The translations under genes and the position numbers were made by a program. Shown piece after piece: positions 41,839 through 42,822 of a stretch of DNA of 42,822 nt (positions are counted from its first letter, which is position 1; every line of letters starts with the position of its first letter). The stretch spans positions 1-42,822 of the forward strand of contig CASEAH010000103.1 in assembly GCA_949285935.1 (NCBI GenBank), in the 5' to 3' direction. The notes beneath the pieces are model-generated. The model worked only from the letters and a program-made list of their open reading frames with translations, was not told where the DNA came from and searched no databases. This DNA is from an uncultured Oscillospiraceae bacterium. Lineage in GTDB: Bacteria > Bacillota > Clostridia > Oscillospirales > Ruminococcaceae.

Positions 41839-42822
41839 TCAGTCGTCTCCCAGCTTGAGGACCGCCATAAAGGCTTCCTGCGGCACTTCCACAGTACCCA
41901 GCTGACGCATCCGCTTCTTGCCTTCCTTTTGTTTTTCCAGCAGCTTCTTTTTACGGGTAATGTCGCCGCCGTAGCACTTGGCCAGCACGTCCTTGCGCAT
42001 GGCCTTGACGGTTTCCCGGGCGATCACCTTTCCGCCGATGGCTGCCTGGATGGGCACCTCGAAAAGCTGGCGGGGAATGTGTTCCTTCAGCCGTTCCGCC
42101 AGCTTGCGCGCACGGGGATAGGCGTTGTCCGCAAAGACAATGAAGCTCAGGGCGTCCACGATCTCGCCGTTGAGGAGGATATCCAGCTTCACCAGCTTGC
42201 TGTCCCGGTAGTCGGACAACTCATAGTCAAAGGAGGCGTATCCCTTGGTGCGGGATTTGAGGGCGTCAAAGAAATCGTAGATGATCTCGTTGAGAGGCAG
42301 TTCATAATGGAGCTCCACCCGGTCGGTATCCAGGTATTTGGTGTCCTTATAGATGCCCCGCCGCTCCTGGCACAGCTCCATGATACTGCCGATATAGGCG
42401 CTGGGGGTAAAGATGCTGGCCCGGACATAAGGCTCCTGGGCAGAGGCAATCAGGGAGGGGTCGGGGTAGTTGGTGGGATTGTCGATGGTAATGGTCTCTC
42501 CGTTGGTAAGGGTGAGGTGGTACACCACGCTGGGAGCGGTGGTGATGAGATCCAGATTGTACTCCCGCTCCAGCCGCTCCTGGATGATCTCCATATGGAG
42601 CAGCCCCAAAAAGCCGCACCGGAAGCCAAAGCCCAGCGCCGCCGAGGTTTCCGGCTCAAAGGTGAGGGAAGCGTCGTTCAGCTGGAGCTTTTCCAGCGCG
42701 TCCCGCAGGTCGGGGTATTTGGCGCCGTCGGCGGGATAGATACCGCAGAACACCATGGGATTGGCCTTGCGGTAGCCGGGCAGGGGCTGGGGCGCGGGGT
42801 TGTCCGCGTCGGTGACGGTATC
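41839..42822 (-). CDS. lepA: Elongation factor 4 (LepA), C-terminal 327 residues; 5' end outside window
   Basis: The reading is open to the window edge and continues beyond it. It starts in [30 protein letters not shown], the domain III region, then [25 protein letters not shown] (domain III/V block) and the LepA-specific C-terminal domain ending [24 protein letters not shown]. LepA acts on ribosomes, in back-translocation and initiation quality. The GTPase domain is not in the window. Confidence 0.97.
   Translation of the reverse strand, partial: DTVTDADNPAPQPLPGYRKANPMVFCGIYPADGAKYPDLRDALEKLQLNDASLTFEPETSAALGFGFRCGFLGLLHMEIIQERLEREYNLDLITTAPSVVYHLTLTNGETITIDNPTNYPDPSLIASAQEPYVRASIFTPSAYIGSIMELCQERRGIYKDTKYLDTDRVELHYELPLNEIIYDFFDALKSRTKGYASFDYELSDYRDSKLVKLDILLNGEIVDALSFIVFADNAYPRARKLAERLKEHIPRQLFEVPIQAAIGGKVIARETVKAMRKDVLAKCYGGDITRKKKLLEKQKEGKKRMRQLGTVEVPQEAFMAVLKLGDD

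Overview
The window is from a high-GC Firmicute of the class Clostridia, most likely an Oscillospiraceae-type gut anaerobe (Flavonifractor/Pseudoflavonifractor/Lawsonibacter-like). This is inferred from strong AGGAGG-type ribosome sites, a cysteine T-box leader, the order gmk-rpoZ-coaBC-priA-def-fmt-yugP-rsmB-rlmN-stp-prkC-rsgA-thiN, a RemA-family gene, and the absence of outer-membrane genes. Most of the window is ordinary chromosomal core, and most genes lie on the minus strand.

Layout. 1-1980: tRNA-Val(GAC) with a terminator, then a short AT-rich accessory stretch with a zinc-ribbon membrane protein overlapping a second small membrane protein. 1981-5060 (minus): a VOC-fold protein, a TSUP permease, a 45-residue membrane peptide with its own promoter, and cysS. 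5061-6230: the cysS leader with a Cys T-box, then a plus-strand structured RNA candidate ending in a terminator. 6231-10767 (minus): pgsA, rimO, a DUF218 protein, azlD/azlC and recX. 10768-11418: a 168-bp tandem repeat array. 11419-14809 (minus): recA, with a consensus promoter and a LexA-type box, and recG. 14960: tRNA-Lys(TTT) with a perfect promoter and a terminator. 15366-17776 (plus): an ECF S component and an NhaC-type antiporter with a promoter and a large palindrome. 18428-21010 (minus): a DEAD-box helicase, a coupled unknown protein and thiN. 21007-27958: rsgA, prkC, stp, rlmN, rsmB and yugP. 28324-36764: fmt, def, a small secreted protein, priA, coaBC, rpoZ, gmk, remA, a tiny OadB-motif membrane protein and yicC. 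37122-38912 (plus): a 65-residue membrane protein and a CPA-type antiporter. 38901-40378: hemW, whose 3' end has been tandemly copied three times downstream. 41224-42822 (minus): an aromatic-acid-exporter-like protein and the 3' half of lepA.

How the genes work together. The long minus-strand run from yicC to thiN joins nucleotide supply (gmk), CoA synthesis, replication restart, protein N-terminal formylation and deformylation, ribosome and rRNA maturation (rsmB, rlmN, rsgA), and the PrkC/Stp kinase-phosphatase pair that senses cell-wall fragments. Four-base start/stop overlaps or very short gaps indicate translational coupling at several joints. recG, recA and recX form a recombination and repair neighbourhood with SOS control visible at recA.

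The least explained parts are: the multi-branched plus-strand RNA candidate at about 6004-6231; the 63-residue protein that carries only the OadB signature motif and is coupled to remA; the recent tandem copying of intergenic and gene-tail DNA at several places; and the small AT-rich locus beside tRNA-Val. No CRISPR array, prophage, transposase or complete defence system was seen.
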